From Candidatus Pantoea formicae (lineage in GTDB: Bacteria > Pseudomonadota > Gammaproteobacteria > Enterobacterales > Enterobacteriaceae): a stretch of DNA of 64,000 nt. The stretch is taken from assembly GCF_011752625.1 (NCBI RefSeq), contig NZ_VWXD01000004.1, positions 496,001 through 560,000 on the forward strand, in the 5' to 3' direction. The notes under the pieces are model-generated. The model was not told the origin of the DNA and searched no databases. It was given only the letters and a program-made list of their open reading frames with translations. This document shows positions 50,198 through 59,284 of this stretch, one piece after another; position 1 is the first letter of the stretch, and each line of letters starts with the position of its first letter. Position numbers and translations under genes: made by a program.

Positions 50198-51064
50198 ATG
50201 AAATTTAAAGCATTGATAGCAGGGGCCTTACTGGCCAGCAGCTGGACCGGCGCGGCACAAGCGGCAGACAGCAATCCGCAGTACCTTTCTGATTGGTGGC
50301 ACCAGAGCGTTAACGTGGTGGGCAGCACCCACACTCGCTTCGGACCGCAATTCAACAACGACGTGTATCTCGAATACGAAGCCTTTGCTAAAAAGGATTG
50401 GTTCGATTTCTACGGTTATGCCGATCTGACCAACTTCTTTGGTGCAGGTAACAGCAACGCGAACGGCATTTTCGACCACGGTTCGCCGCTGTTCATGGAA
50501 ATTGAGCCGCGTTTCTCTATCGATAAACTGACCGGCACCAGCCTGGCATTTGGTCCGTTTAAAGAGTGGTACTTCGCGAACAACTACATCTATGACATGG
50601 GTCGTAACGCTTCACAGCGTCAGAACACCTGGTACATGGGTCTGGGCACCGACATTGATACGCACAGCGATATCGGCCTGTCACTGAACGTGTATGCGAA
50701 ATACCAGTGGCAAAACTACGGCGCAGCGAACGAAAACAGCTGGGATGGTTATCGCTTCAAGGTGAAATACTTTGTGCCGATTACCGATCTGTGGGGCGGC
50801 AAGCTGAGCTACATCGGCTTCACCAACTTCGATTGGGGTTCAGACCTGCGAGATGAGACCGGTCCATCACGTACCAGCAACTCGATCGCGTCCAGCCACA
50901 TTCTGTCGCTGAACTACGATCACTGGCACATTTCTACCGTAGCACGTTATTTCCACAACGGCGGTCAGTGGGCGGATGGGCAGGAGCTGAACTTCGGCAA
51001 CGGTCCGTTTGAAGTAAAATCAACCGGCTGGGGTTACTACCTGGTCGTGGGTTACAACTTCTAA
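50198..51064 (+). CDS. tsx: Nucleoside-specific channel-forming outer membrane protein Tsx
   Basis: The 288-residue protein has a signal peptide ending AAQA before ADSNPQ, and the Tsx signature [17 protein letters not shown], then [45 protein letters not shown] and a C-terminal strand ending YLVVGYNF, the final Phe being needed for barrel assembly. It forms a 12-stranded outer-membrane channel for nucleosides. The length is close to E. coli Tsx. The upstream region has a perfect CRP site and a CytR/PurR-type site, in line with the known control. A palindromic terminator follows. The ribosome site AAGTGG is weak. Confidence 0.97.
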   Translation: MKFKALIAGALLASSWTGAAQAADSNPQYLSDWWHQSVNVVGSTHTRFGPQFNNDVYLEYEAFAKKDWFDFYGYADLTNFFGAGNSNANGIFDHGSPLFMEIEPRFSIDKLTGTSLAFGPFKEWYFANNYIYDMGRNASQRQNTWYMGLGTDIDTHSDIGLSLNVYAKYQWQNYGAANENSWDGYRFKVKYFVPITDLWGGKLSYIGFTNFDWGSDLRDETGPSRTSNSIASSHILSLNYDHWHISTVARYFHNGGQWADGQELNFGNGPFEVKSTGWGYYLVVGYNF

Positions 51065-51075
51065 TTTGCTCATAA

Positions 51076-51105
51076 CGTAGCGGTACGATTTATCGCGCCG
51101 CTACG
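51076..51105. terminator. Palindromic terminator between tsx and VOC gene (family B-like)
   Basis: CGTAGCGG-ta-CGAT-tt-ATCG-cg-CCGCTACG is a 30-bp hairpin between convergent genes. CATTTTGA follows. It shares the GATTTATCGCG element with other family B repeats. Confidence 0.8.
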
Positions 51106-51122
51106 CATTTTGACCCTCAATA

Positions 51123-51554
51123 TTATATCTGCGGCTTATAGGCGTTCACCATCCACGGCACGCCGAACTTATCGGTAAACATGCCGAAACCGTGCGCCCA
51201 GAAGGTCGGTTCCCACGCTTTCGTCACCTCTCCGCCTGCGGATAAAGCATCAAACCAACGCTTACCTTGCGCTTCGTCTGGCGTCGATAAACTCACAGAA
51301 AAACCGGCATAACTTGCCTGCTGTGCGCCATCGCTCATCATCAATTCACCCTGCCCGATGCGCAAATGGGCATGCATGATCTGTTCAGGCGAGAAGGCCA
51401 CACCAGAAGGGCAGCCCTCATCCTCAACAAGGGTTTCATCCGGCATGTCACCAAAGGTCATTTTGAACAGCAGTTCACCGTCAGTGGCCTCAAGATAGAA
51501 GGCGATCGCCTCCTCACAGCGGCCGTTGTAAAACACATAGGGCGTAATTTGCAT
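51123..51554 (-). CDS. VOC-superfamily protein (PhnB / 3-demethylubiquinone methyltransferase-like glyoxalase fold)
   Basis: The 143-residue protein has the vicinal-oxygen-chelate pattern of the PhnB-like family: YVFYNGRCEEAIAFYLEATDGELL, FKMTFGDMP, IMHAHLRIGQGELMMSDG, and FWAHGFGMFTDKFGVPWMVN near the end. Members are often annotated as PhnB or DUF1428/3-dmu-9_3-mt without proven activity. There is no sign of a complete metal triad beyond one His and one Glu. The length is typical. It is convergent with tsx and followed on the same strand by abgR, with no clear operon link. Confidence 0.82.
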   Translation of the reverse strand: MQITPYVFYNGRCEEAIAFYLEATDGELLFKMTFGDMPDETLVEDEGCPSGVAFSPEQIMHAHLRIGQGELMMSDGAQQASYAGFSVSLSTPDEAQGKRWFDALSAGGEVTKAWEPTFWAHGFGMFTDKFGVPWMVNAYKPQI

Positions 51555-51632
51555 GGTCAGTTCTCCACAATTGGAACGTCCAGTGCAAGTGTAGTGCGCA
51601 ATAATTAAACAGCTGCGAGCCAGGCCGCACTC

Positions 51633-52535
51633 TTACCTTTGTTGACAATAGCGGCGAAACAGCTGGGCCATATATGCACTCATGGGCGTTAGCGCCGTGT
51701 CTTTTCGTTGGATCAAATAGAAGGTGGCTTTCGGTAGCGGATCGTCAAGATCGAGAGCAATGAGCTGCCCACCGTGCGTAGGATCTTCAATGACGTCACG
51801 CGAGATAATGCTGACAAAATCACTTTTGGCCACCAGGCTGGTGCAGGCCATAAAGGTTTCGCAGGTCACCACAATCTTCGGTGCCATCCCCCGCTCGCCA
51901 AACAGATCGTGCAGCAAGCGGTAATAACTGCCCTGCGGTGTCGGCATGGTCCAGTCACAGTGCTGCAATTCAGCTAGTGAGCGGGCATGCGCCATCGGAT
52001 GTCCTTTACGCATCACCACCTGATAGTCGCGCTGCATCAGTCGTTCAAAAATCAGCTCCTGATCCAGGTGATGTTGGTCATACGTATTTATGGTGAAATC
52101 CAGCGCGCCTTGCCGCAGTTCATGCACCATCGAGACCAGTTGCCCCTCAACAATACGCACTTTCACCAGCGGATATTCCCGATGAAACTGGGTGATCACT
52201 TGCGGCATGATAGTGCGCGCAATACTGCCACCAACGCCAATATTCACCCGACCGCCCGCCAATCCTAATCGCTGCTGAATATCCTCTTGCGCCACGCGCA
52301 GCTCTTCCAACACCAGGCTGGCATGACGAAAAAAGTTATCACCGATGTCCGTCAACGTGACGCCTTGCTGGCGTCGTTCGAACAAGCGCGCACCAAGCGC
52401 TAGCTCCAGCTCCTGAATCGCCTTGGTCAACGCAGGCTGTGAAAGTCCTGATAAGCGGCTGGCAGCGCGAATGCTACCCTGACGCGCCACATCGACAAAG
52501 GCTCGCAGCTGATGAAGTTTGAGATTGGCAGGCAT
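51633..52535 (-). CDS. abgR: LysR-family regulator AbgR
   Basis: The 300-residue protein closely resembles E. coli AbgR as I recall it: LKLHQLRAFVDVARQGSIRAASRLSGLSQPALTKAIQELELALG and LVSMVHELRQGALDFTINTY, SWTMPTPQGSYY-like block CDWTMPTPQGSYYRLLHDL and FLIQRKD-like FYLIQRKDTALTPM. AbgR controls uptake and cleavage of p-aminobenzoyl-glutamate, a folate breakdown product. It is divergent from abgA with 113 bp between, which holds TGATAA-N7-TTATCA, a candidate operator. The length matches the E. coli protein within two residues. Confidence 0.94.
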   Translation of the reverse strand: MPANLKLHQLRAFVDVARQGSIRAASRLSGLSQPALTKAIQELELALGARLFERRQQGVTLTDIGDNFFRHASLVLEELRVAQEDIQQRLGLAGGRVNIGVGGSIARTIMPQVITQFHREYPLVKVRIVEGQLVSMVHELRQGALDFTINTYDQHHLDQELIFERLMQRDYQVVMRKGHPMAHARSLAELQHCDWTMPTPQGSYYRLLHDLFGERGMAPKIVVTCETFMACTSLVAKSDFVSIISRDVIEDPTHGGQLIALDLDDPLPKATFYLIQRKDTALTPMSAYMAQLFRRYCQQR

Positions 52536-52543
52536 AATTTTTG

Positions 52544-52562
52544 TGATAACCGTTGTTTATCA
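52544..52562. promoter_or_regulatory. Putative AbgR operator
   Basis: TGATAA-N7-TTATCA is a 19-bp inverted repeat with LysR-type T-N11-A spacing, 9 bp from the abgR start and 87 bp from abgA. Confidence 0.45.
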
Positions 52563-52648
52563 GTGACAAGATATTCGCATCTTATGCGCACCAATACCAT
52601 TGTGTAGATTCGGGTTAATGCATAAAAAACCAACACAAGGATATGCCG

Positions 52649-53962
52649 ATGAAAACCCTCTCCGACCTCGTCAACGCGCGGATACCGCAGATGCAAATCT
52701 GGCGTCGCGACCTGCACCATTTTGCCGAATCGGGCTGGCTGGAATTCCGTACCGCGACCCTGGTCGCCGAAGAGCTGCATCGACTTGGCTATCAGTTGAA
52801 GCTGGGCCGTGAAGTGATCGATGCTGACGCGCGTATGGGGCTACCTTCTGCTGAAGTGCTGGCGCAGCAAGAAGCCCGCGCACTGGAGCAAGGCGCGCTG
52901 CCACAATGGATTTCACACTTCTCCGGCGGTTTCTGCGGTGTGGTCGCGACACTGGAAACCGGTCGTCCCGGCCCGGTCATGGGCTTCCGTGTGGATATGG
53001 ATGCGCTGGACCAGAACGAAAGCCGTGATGCCGACCATATCCCAACGCGTGAAGGGTTTGCCTCCTGTAATGCAGGCATGATGCATGCCTGCGGCCACGA
53101 CGGCCACACCACCATTGGCCTGGCGTTGGCGGGCGTGTTGATGGAGATGAAAGATCAGCTCAGCGGCACCATCAAGATTATCTTCCAGCCTGCCGAAGAG
53201 GGAGTGCGCGGTGCGAAAGCCATGGTCGCCGCAGGTGTGGTGGATGATGTGGATCTGTTTACCGCTATTCACCTCGGCACAGGTGTGCCTGCAGGCGAAA
53301 TCGTTTGCGGAAGTGATTCCTTCCTCGCCACCACCAAGCTGGATGTGAATTTTACGGGTGTCGGTGCACATGCGGGCGGTAAACCGGAAGAAGGACGTAA
53401 CGCCTTGCTGGCCGCCGCCCAGGCGACACTGGCTCTACACAATCTTCCGCAACACAGCGGTGGTGTGGCACGCGTCAACGTGGGCGTGTTGCAGGCGGGA
53501 TCCGGACGCAACGTAGTGCCCGATTATGCCCTGATGAAAGTAGAAACGCGTGGCGTCAGTAATCAGGTCAACGATGACATCTATCAGCAAGCCCTGCGCG
53601 TGATTTCCGGCGCGGCGGCGATGTATGGCGTTGAGTACGATATCAAACTGATGGGCGGCGCGCGCAGCTGCACGCCAAGCCAGCCGTGGGTCGATTTTAT
53701 CCACCAGCAGGCTGATGCGATGGGCATTTTCAGCTCGGTGATTGACACCAAACAGCAGGCGGCGGGTTCTGAAGATGCCACCTACATGCTGGAGCGCGTT
53801 CAGCAGCGTGGCGGTCAGTCTTCGTATGTGATCTTCGGCTGCGACCTGGCGGCGGGTCACCACAACGCCAAATTCGACTTTGACGAAGCGATCATGGCTA
53901 CAGCAGTGCAAACACTGGCGACGCTCGCGCTGAATCAAGCGCAGTTTGGAGGCCAGCGATGA
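52649..53962 (+). CDS. abgA: p-Aminobenzoyl-glutamate hydrolase subunit A
   Basis: The 437-residue M20-family metallopeptidase carries [41 protein letters not shown], the zinc-site block [19 protein letters not shown] and [14 protein letters not shown], and the closing [14 protein letters not shown]. These follow E. coli AbgA. With AbgB it forms the heterodimeric hydrolase that splits p-aminobenzoyl-glutamate into p-aminobenzoate and glutamate. ATG 52649 is favoured over ATG 52643 because AAGGAT lies seven bases before it. The end overlaps abgB by four bases. Confidence 0.95.
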   Translation: MKTLSDLVNARIPQMQIWRRDLHHFAESGWLEFRTATLVAEELHRLGYQLKLGREVIDADARMGLPSAEVLAQQEARALEQGALPQWISHFSGGFCGVVATLETGRPGPVMGFRVDMDALDQNESRDADHIPTREGFASCNAGMMHACGHDGHTTIGLALAGVLMEMKDQLSGTIKIIFQPAEEGVRGAKAMVAAGVVDDVDLFTAIHLGTGVPAGEIVCGSDSFLATTKLDVNFTGVGAHAGGKPEEGRNALLAAAQATLALHNLPQHSGGVARVNVGVLQAGSGRNVVPDYALMKVETRGVSNQVNDDIYQQALRVISGAAAMYGVEYDIKLMGGARSCTPSQPWVDFIHQQADAMGIFSSVIDTKQQAAGSEDATYMLERVQQRGGQSSYVIFGCDLAAGHHNAKFDFDEAIMATAVQTLATLALNQAQFGGQR

Positions 53963-55404
53963 GCCATCACGACTTTATCGATCATTACATCAACCAAAAT
54001 CAGCCACGCTTTACTGCCCTCAGCGATGCGATCTGGGATGTACCCGAAACGCGCTTTGAAGAGACGCAATCCGCGGCGATTCTGGCCGATGCATTGGAGC
54101 AGGAAGGTTTCCGTGTTGAGCGTGGCGTTGGCAATATCGACACCGCCTTTATCGCCAGCATCGGCAGCGGCAAGCCGGTGATTGCTATCCTCGGCGAGTT
54201 TGATGCGCTGGCCGGTTTGAGCCAGCAATCGGGCTGTGCCACACCGCAACCGCTGGTGGAAAACGGCAATGGACACGGCTGCGGCCATAATCTGCTGGGC
54301 ACCGCCGGACTGGCCGCCGCCTTTGCCATCAAGGCCTGGTGGGCCGAAAACGGCCAACGCGGCACGCTGCGCTTTTACGGCTGTCCTGGGGAGGAAGGCG
54401 GTTCCGGCAAAACCTTTATGGTTCGCGAAGGCCTGTTTGATGATGTCGACGCGGCGGTGACCTGGCATCCCGAAGGTTTCAGCGGCATGTTTAATCTCAG
54501 CACTCTCGCCAATATCCAAGCCGCATTTCACTTCAAAGGCGTTGCCGCACACGCTGCTAACTCACCCCATCTGGGACGCAGTGCGCTGGATGCCGTCACC
54601 CTGATGAACACCGGCGCCAACTTCCTGCGCGAGCACATCGTGCAGGAAGCGCGTGTGCACTACGCCGTGACCAACACCGGCGGCGTTTCCCCCAATGTGG
54701 TGCAGGCCGATGCCGAAGTGCTGTATCTGATTCGCGCACCTGAACTCGATCAGGCACAGGATATCTATCAACGCGTGATCAACATCGCCAAAGGCGCGGC
54801 CCTGATGACCGACACCACCATGACGGTACGCTTCGACAAAGCCTGTTCCAACTATGTGCCGAATCGCGCGCTGGAAGCAGTAATGGAGCGCAATTTGCAT
54901 CAGTTTGGTTTGCCCGAGTACAACGCGGAAGAACAGCAGTTTGCCGCCGAAATCCGTGCCACGCTGACCAAAGACGATCTGCGTAATGCGCGTCTGAATG
55001 CTGCACGTACCGGTGGTGAAGCTGGTGTGGCGTGGACCGAGGCGCTAGGCGACAAAATCCTGATGGATGAAGTGGCCCCCTATGCCGTGACGCGCGAGCT
55101 GTTGTACGGCTCAACCGACGTCGGTGATGTGAGTTGGGTGACGCCGACAGCGCAATGTTTTGCGCCCTGTTTTGCGTTCGGTACCCCGCTGCACACTTGG
55201 CAGTTGGTGGCGCAAGGCCGCACCTCGATTGGCCACAAAGGCATGTGTCTGGCTGCCAAAGTCATGGCCGCCACCGCGCTGACCTTGTTGCAGGATGAGG
55301 AAGCACTGGCACGCTGCACAGAAGAGTTCCAGCGCGTACGCAGCGAGCAGCCTTATAGCTGCCCGATTCCAACGGATGTGACGCCATCGAAGTTGTCATC
55401 CTGA
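53959..55404 (+). CDS. abgB: p-Aminobenzoyl-glutamate hydrolase subunit B
   Basis: The 481-residue protein equals E. coli AbgB in length. M20 landmarks are [60 protein letters not shown] and the closing [19 protein letters not shown]. It is the partner of AbgA in the p-aminobenzoyl-glutamate hydrolase in the cytoplasm. Translation is coupled to abgA. The gap of 237 bp before abgT is taken up by a composite repeat and tandem repeats, unlike the compact E. coli operon. Confidence 0.95.
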   Translation: MSHHDFIDHYINQNQPRFTALSDAIWDVPETRFEETQSAAILADALEQEGFRVERGVGNIDTAFIASIGSGKPVIAILGEFDALAGLSQQSGCATPQPLVENGNGHGCGHNLLGTAGLAAAFAIKAWWAENGQRGTLRFYGCPGEEGGSGKTFMVREGLFDDVDAAVTWHPEGFSGMFNLSTLANIQAAFHFKGVAAHAANSPHLGRSALDAVTLMNTGANFLREHIVQEARVHYAVTNTGGVSPNVVQADAEVLYLIRAPELDQAQDIYQRVINIAKGAALMTDTTMTVRFDKACSNYVPNRALEAVMERNLHQFGLPEYNAEEQQFAAEIRATLTKDDLRNARLNAARTGGEAGVAWTEALGDKILMDEVAPYAVTRELLYGSTDVGDVSWVTPTAQCFAPCFAFGTPLHTWQLVAQGRTSIGHKGMCLAAKVMAATALTLLQDEEALARCTEEFQRVRSEQPYSCPIPTDVTPSKLSS

Positions 55405-55427
55405 ATTAAACGCGGTGCTCAGATTCA

Positions 55428-55560
55428 GTGCGCATTAATGCGCACCCTACGGGGCTTGGGCGCAGTTGTAAGGTTTACCGCAGTTGTGGGGGTTACCGCA
55501 GTTGAAGGGTTACCGCAGTTGTAGGGTTACCGCAGTTGTAGTGGGCGCATTTATGCGCCC
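55428..55560. repeat. Family A composite repeat carrying a 17-18 bp tandem repeat
   Basis: GTGCGCATTAATGCGCAC (55428-55445) is a perfect 18-bp palindrome followed by CCTACGG. Five units of CGCAGTTGTAGGGTTAC type follow at 55461, 55479, 55497, 55514 and 55531 (two of 18, two of 17 bases, the last joining the end). A second hairpin GGGCGCAT-N2-ATGCGCCC closes it at 55543-55560. The two hairpins match the family A element at 35968-36140. Confidence 0.85.
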
Positions 55561-55641
55561 AGAAATATCTAAATCACTATAAAAATTACAGCCCCAACGC
55601 GGGCATGCAAATACAACAAGACGACTAATGAGGAAATACCG

Positions 55642-57162
55642 ATGGAAGTGACCACGGAGAACCGCAGCCCAGGGAAGCTGTTTAGCTGGATTGAGCGAGT
55701 AGGTAATAAAGTGCCCAACCCGTTCTTACTGTTTGTCTATTTGATCGTGGTCTTGATGGTGGCGACTGCCATTATCAGCGGCCTCGATCTGGCGGTAAAA
55801 AATCCCACCAACGGCGAGCTGGTACGCGTCAATAACCTGCTGAGCGTAGCGGGAATCCAGTGGATTTTGCCGAACATCATCAAAAACTTCAGCGGCTTCA
55901 CGCCACTGGGTTCAATACTGGCGTTGGTGATTGGTGCTGGCCTGGCGGAAAAAGTCGGCCTGCTGCAATCGCTGATGGTGAAGATGGCCTCACGCGTGAG
56001 CCGTCGCTACGCCAGTTACATGGTGCTGTTTATCGCGTTCTTCAGCCATATCTCATCGGATGCCGCACTGGTGGTGATGCCGCCGCTGGGTGCGCTGATC
56101 TTCCTCGCCGTGGGTCGCCATCCCGTAGCCGGATTGCTGGCGGCTATCGCGGGTGTAGCATCTGGCTTTACCGCTAACCTGCTTATCGTGACCACTGATG
56201 TCCTGCTCTCGGGTATCAGTACTGAGGCGGCGAAAGCGGTAAGTGATACCGTGCACGTCAGCGTGATCGATAACTGGTTCTTTATGGCCAGTTCCGTGAT
56301 CGTACTGACCATTGCCGGTGCACTGTTAACCGATAAATTTGTTGAGCCACGCCTGCCTGCATGGAACGGGGGCAACAACGATCGCCTGCCGCCGCTGACC
56401 GCGCTGGAGAACCGTGGCCTGAAAGCCGCAGGGATTGCCGCACTGGTGTTTATCGCGCTGATGGCGCTGCTGGTAGTGCCGGAACATGCGCCGCTGCGTG
56501 ACCCGAAAACCGGCGGTATCATCCCTTCGCCGTTTATTCAGGGCATCGTGCCGATCATCATCCTGTTCTTCTTTGTGGTGGCGATCGCCTATGGCGCGGT
56601 GACCAAACAGATTCGTCGTGCCGATGACGTTCCGCAGTTGCTGGTGGACCCGATGAAGAGCATGGCAGGCTTTATCGTGATGGTATTCCCGCTGTCGCAA
56701 TTTGTTGCCTTCTTTAACTGGAGCAACATGGGCAAATTCATGGCAATCGGCCTGACCGATATGCTGGAAAGTGCAGGAATTAGCGGCGCGCCTGCTTTCC
56801 TCGGCCTGATGTTCCTCTCAGCGTTTCTGTGCATGTTTATCGCCAGCGGCTCGGCCATCTGGTCAATTCTCGCGCCGGTATTCGTGCCGATGTTTATGTT
56901 GCTAGGATTCCACCCGGCTTTTGCGCAGATGATTTTCCGCATCGCGGATTCCGCCGTATTGCCGCTGGCACCGATGTCACCCTTCCTGCCGCTGTTCCTT
57001 GGTTTCTTACAGCGATATCAAAAAAATGCGCAACTTGGCACTTATTATGTGCTGATCTTCCCTTATCCCGTGGTGTTCTTCATTAGTTGGATTGTACTGC
57101 TACTGGTGTGGTACGCACTCGGTCTGCCGATTGGCCCAGGTGTATATCCAAGCCTGCACTAA
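55642..57162 (+). CDS. abgT: p-Aminobenzoyl-glutamate transporter AbgT
   Basis: The 506-residue inner-membrane protein matches the AbgT family: ERVGNKVPNPFLLFVYLI near the N terminus, the first re-entrant hairpin region LAEKVGLLQSLMVKMASRVSRRYASYMVLFIAFFSHISSDAALVVMPPLGALIF, and the second FMFIASGSAIWSILAPVFVPMFMLLGFHPAFAQMIFRIADS. It imports p-aminobenzoyl-glutamate; some relatives export sulfonamides. The length is close to E. coli AbgT. It is in the same direction as abgAB, separated by the repeat block, and GAGGAAATACCG precedes its ATG. Confidence 0.96.
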   Translation: MEVTTENRSPGKLFSWIERVGNKVPNPFLLFVYLIVVLMVATAIISGLDLAVKNPTNGELVRVNNLLSVAGIQWILPNIIKNFSGFTPLGSILALVIGAGLAEKVGLLQSLMVKMASRVSRRYASYMVLFIAFFSHISSDAALVVMPPLGALIFLAVGRHPVAGLLAAIAGVASGFTANLLIVTTDVLLSGISTEAAKAVSDTVHVSVIDNWFFMASSVIVLTIAGALLTDKFVEPRLPAWNGGNNDRLPPLTALENRGLKAAGIAALVFIALMALLVVPEHAPLRDPKTGGIIPSPFIQGIVPIIILFFFVVAIAYGAVTKQIRRADDVPQLLVDPMKSMAGFIVMVFPLSQFVAFFNWSNMGKFMAIGLTDMLESAGISGAPAFLGLMFLSAFLCMFIASGSAIWSILAPVFVPMFMLLGFHPAFAQMIFRIADSAVLPLAPMSPFLPLFLGFLQRYQKNAQLGTYYVLIFPYPVVFFISWIVLLLVWYALGLPIGPGVYPSLH

Positions 57163-57166
57163 ATGC

Positions 57167-57184
57167 ATCGCCATGGATGGCGAT
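57167..57184 (+). terminator. Hairpin after abgT
   Basis: ATCGCCAT-gg-ATGGCGAT is an 8-bp perfect stem four bases after the stop codon. No U-run follows, so efficiency is doubtful. Confidence 0.5.
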
Positions 57185-57350
57185 CACACTTCTGTGAACT
57201 GCAACGTAGATTGCGAAAATGTCACCGTTGCCCCTCTCGGCAACCCGCCAGGAATTGATTATTCTGCTATTCCTTCGCTTGCTAACGGTTAATTATTTTT
57301 AAAACCAATAAAACCGTGCGAGTTCTGCAAACACCGAGGTTTATCCAATA

Positions 57351-58760
57351 ATGACAACAATCACTTCGACAGGGATGGCGAACACTGGCATCGCAGCCGA
57401 TCGCCACACCTTAGCCGGGCGCATTGATGCCCTGCCCTCTTCCGCAGGTTTGTGGCGTTTCATTACGCTACTGGCACTGGGCGGCTTCTTTGAGCTTTAC
57501 GACCTGTTTGAGACGGGCTACATCAGTTCTGGCCTACTCGCCGCTGGCGTGTTTCATACTGGCTCCGAAGGGGTGTTTGGTATCGCCGACCAGGCCGCAT
57601 TTGCTTCTGCCACCTTCTTAGGTTTGTTTGTGGGTGCCAGCCTGTTAACCCCTTATGCCGACCGTTTTGGCCGCCGACTGACGTTTATGTGCGCGCTTGC
57701 GTGGTACGGCGTTTTCTCATTGTTGATGGCATTTCAGCAAAGCGCTGAGATGATTATCCTGTTCCGTTTCCTCGTTGGTATTGGCCTCGGCGTAGAGCTG
57801 GTCACCATTGATACCTATCTGTCTGAGTGGGTGCCCGCCCACCTGCGTAGCCGCGCCTTTGCGTTCTCGTTCTTTATTCAGTTTTTATCTGTTCCGGCAG
57901 TCGCACTGATGTCATGGTGGCTGGTGCCACAAACCATCTTGAGCCTTGAAGGCTGGCGCTGGGTGGTTATCGCTGGCGCCGTCTGTTCACTGGTGATCTG
58001 GCTGATTCGTAAGAATCTGCCAGAATCGGCACGCTGGCTGGCGCAGCAAGGCCGCCATCAGGAAGCGCACAAGGTGCTGAGTGAGATGGAGAAACGCTGT
58101 GGTATTGCACCGGGCGAAGATTTCTCTCACAGTGATGCCGCCGCACAACTGCCGAAAAAAGGTCGTTTCAGTGAGATTTGGGCCCCCGCTTACCGTAAAC
58201 GCACCCTGATGCTGGTGGTGATGAACTTCTTCCAGGCGATTGGTTTCTTCGGCTTCGGTAACTGGCTGCCTGCGCTGTTATCAGGCAAAGGTGCCACCGT
58301 GACCCACAGTCTGCTGTATGCGTTCTTCATCACGCTGGCCTACCCGCTGGGCTCACTGATTTGCAGCCGCTATGCCGATAAGATCGAGAACAAATGGCAA
58401 ATCGTCCTCTCCTCACTGATGACGGTGGTATTCGGTACGCTGTTCGCATTAGCGACCAATCCAGTGCTGATGATCATCTGCGGTTTCCTGATCACCTACA
58501 GCAACGCATGGCTGACCTTTAGCTACCACGCTTACCAGACCGAGATTTTCCCTACTCACATCCGCGCTCGCGCGGTGGGATTCTGCTACTCGTTCAGCCG
58601 CCTGTCGACGGTGTTCAGCAGTATTTTGATTGGTCTTATTTTACAGTATGCCGGCAGCCAGGGCGTGATCGCCTTTATCGTGCTGAGCATGTTGATGGTC
58701 ATGCTGTCAGTAGGAATTTACGGTCCGAAGACGCGTGGGCTGGATTTGGAAAATATTTGA
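57351..58760 (+). CDS. MFS transporter (metabolite:H+ symporter / sugar porter-like)
   Basis: The 469-residue protein has twelve predicted membrane segments, GGFFELYDLFETGYISSGLLAAGVF in the first helix, the loop PYADRFGRRLTFM and LVGIGLGVELVTIDTYLSEWVPAHLRSRAFA, which is a sugar-porter/MHS-like signature. YHAYQTEIFPTHIRARAVGFCYSFSRLSTVFSSI is the matching sixth-loop motif in the second half. Asp and Glu in the first helix suggest an organic anion cargo. It starts 188 bp after abgT with its own GAGGT ribosome site, so co-transcription is uncertain. An imperfect stem-loop at 58773-58801 ends it. Confidence 0.87.
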   Translation: MTTITSTGMANTGIAADRHTLAGRIDALPSSAGLWRFITLLALGGFFELYDLFETGYISSGLLAAGVFHTGSEGVFGIADQAAFASATFLGLFVGASLLTPYADRFGRRLTFMCALAWYGVFSLLMAFQQSAEMIILFRFLVGIGLGVELVTIDTYLSEWVPAHLRSRAFAFSFFIQFLSVPAVALMSWWLVPQTILSLEGWRWVVIAGAVCSLVIWLIRKNLPESARWLAQQGRHQEAHKVLSEMEKRCGIAPGEDFSHSDAAAQLPKKGRFSEIWAPAYRKRTLMLVVMNFFQAIGFFGFGNWLPALLSGKGATVTHSLLYAFFITLAYPLGSLICSRYADKIENKWQIVLSSLMTVVFGTLFALATNPVLMIICGFLITYSNAWLTFSYHAYQTEIFPTHIRARAVGFCYSFSRLSTVFSSILIGLILQYAGSQGVIAFIVLSMLMVMLSVGIYGPKTRGLDLENI

Positions 58761-58772
58761 TGGTTCATCTTG

Positions 58773-58801
58773 TAGTGGGCGGAAAATATAGCCGCCCACT
58801 A
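58773..58801. terminator. Bidirectional hairpin, MFS / PIN gene
   Basis: TAGTGGGCGG and CCGCCCACTA form a 10-bp perfect stem with a 9-base loop. It overlaps the stop codon of the convergent PIN gene. Confidence 0.8.
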
Positions 58802-59284
58802 TTGCACGAGTCTTGCTAACTGCGCGAAGGCAATATCCCATGGCAAACGCCTACCATTGTCTCTCATTTGATAATAAGCCCGGCGCGCGGTTTCAACAGA
58901 GATAATCTGATGTTCAACCATGGCCTCAACGACCCATAGCGTTCCATGCACTTCCAGGCCTTCTTCATTGGCGACTTTTTTAAGCGCTCTGTCACCCGTT
59001 AATAATGGGCAGATTTCTTGTTTAGCTAGCGCTAAGGCAAAACAATCATTTCGACTGGGACCACGCACACGCTCAATGAGCTTTATGGCGTAGCGCATAG
59101 TGGTTGAGCTCAACTCTCCAATGACCAATCCCTTATCAAGCAAATCGGCATGGTGCGTTTCAAGCTCATCAAAATAGAGTAAATCTGGCACGGTAAACTG
59201 GTAAGGTAATTCGAAGAGCGCATCTAATAAATCGCCTTCTTCCATATCGATTAAGATGTTGGCATCACTGATGAGAATGATCAT
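58799..59284 (-). CDS. PIN-domain protein, putative toxin ribonuclease
   Basis: The 161-residue protein has the PIN acidic pattern: ISDANILIDMEEGDLLDALF (Asp7), FDELETH (Glu40), RNDCFALALAKQ (Asp80) and LLTGDRALKK (Asp98), a metal-dependent nuclease site. Such proteins are RNA-cutting toxins of type II toxin-antitoxin pairs. Its ATG at 59284 lies inside the end of the Xre-ImmA gene, overlapping it by 20 bases, so the two are translated together with the regulator first. GGGGTGGACGG precedes the start. The length is above the 130-140 of VapC toxins, leaving a C-terminal tail after ISVETARRAYYQMRDNGRRLPWD. Confidence 0.8.
   Translation of the reverse strand: MIILISDANILIDMEEGDLLDALFELPYQFTVPDLLYFDELETHHADLLDKGLVIGELSSTTMRYAIKLIERVRGPSRNDCFALALAKQEICPLLTGDRALKKVANEEGLEVHGTLWVVEAMVEHQIISVETARRAYYQMRDNGRRLPWDIAFAQLARLVQ

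Noticed and set aside
55461..55545. CRISPR-like appearance of repeated units
   Set aside because: Units of 17-18 bp follow each other directly with no unique spacers, so it is a plain tandem repeat.
57184..57197. CRP site TCACA-N4-TGTGA after abgT
   Set aside because: The half-sites are in the wrong order and the spacing is wrong for CRP.
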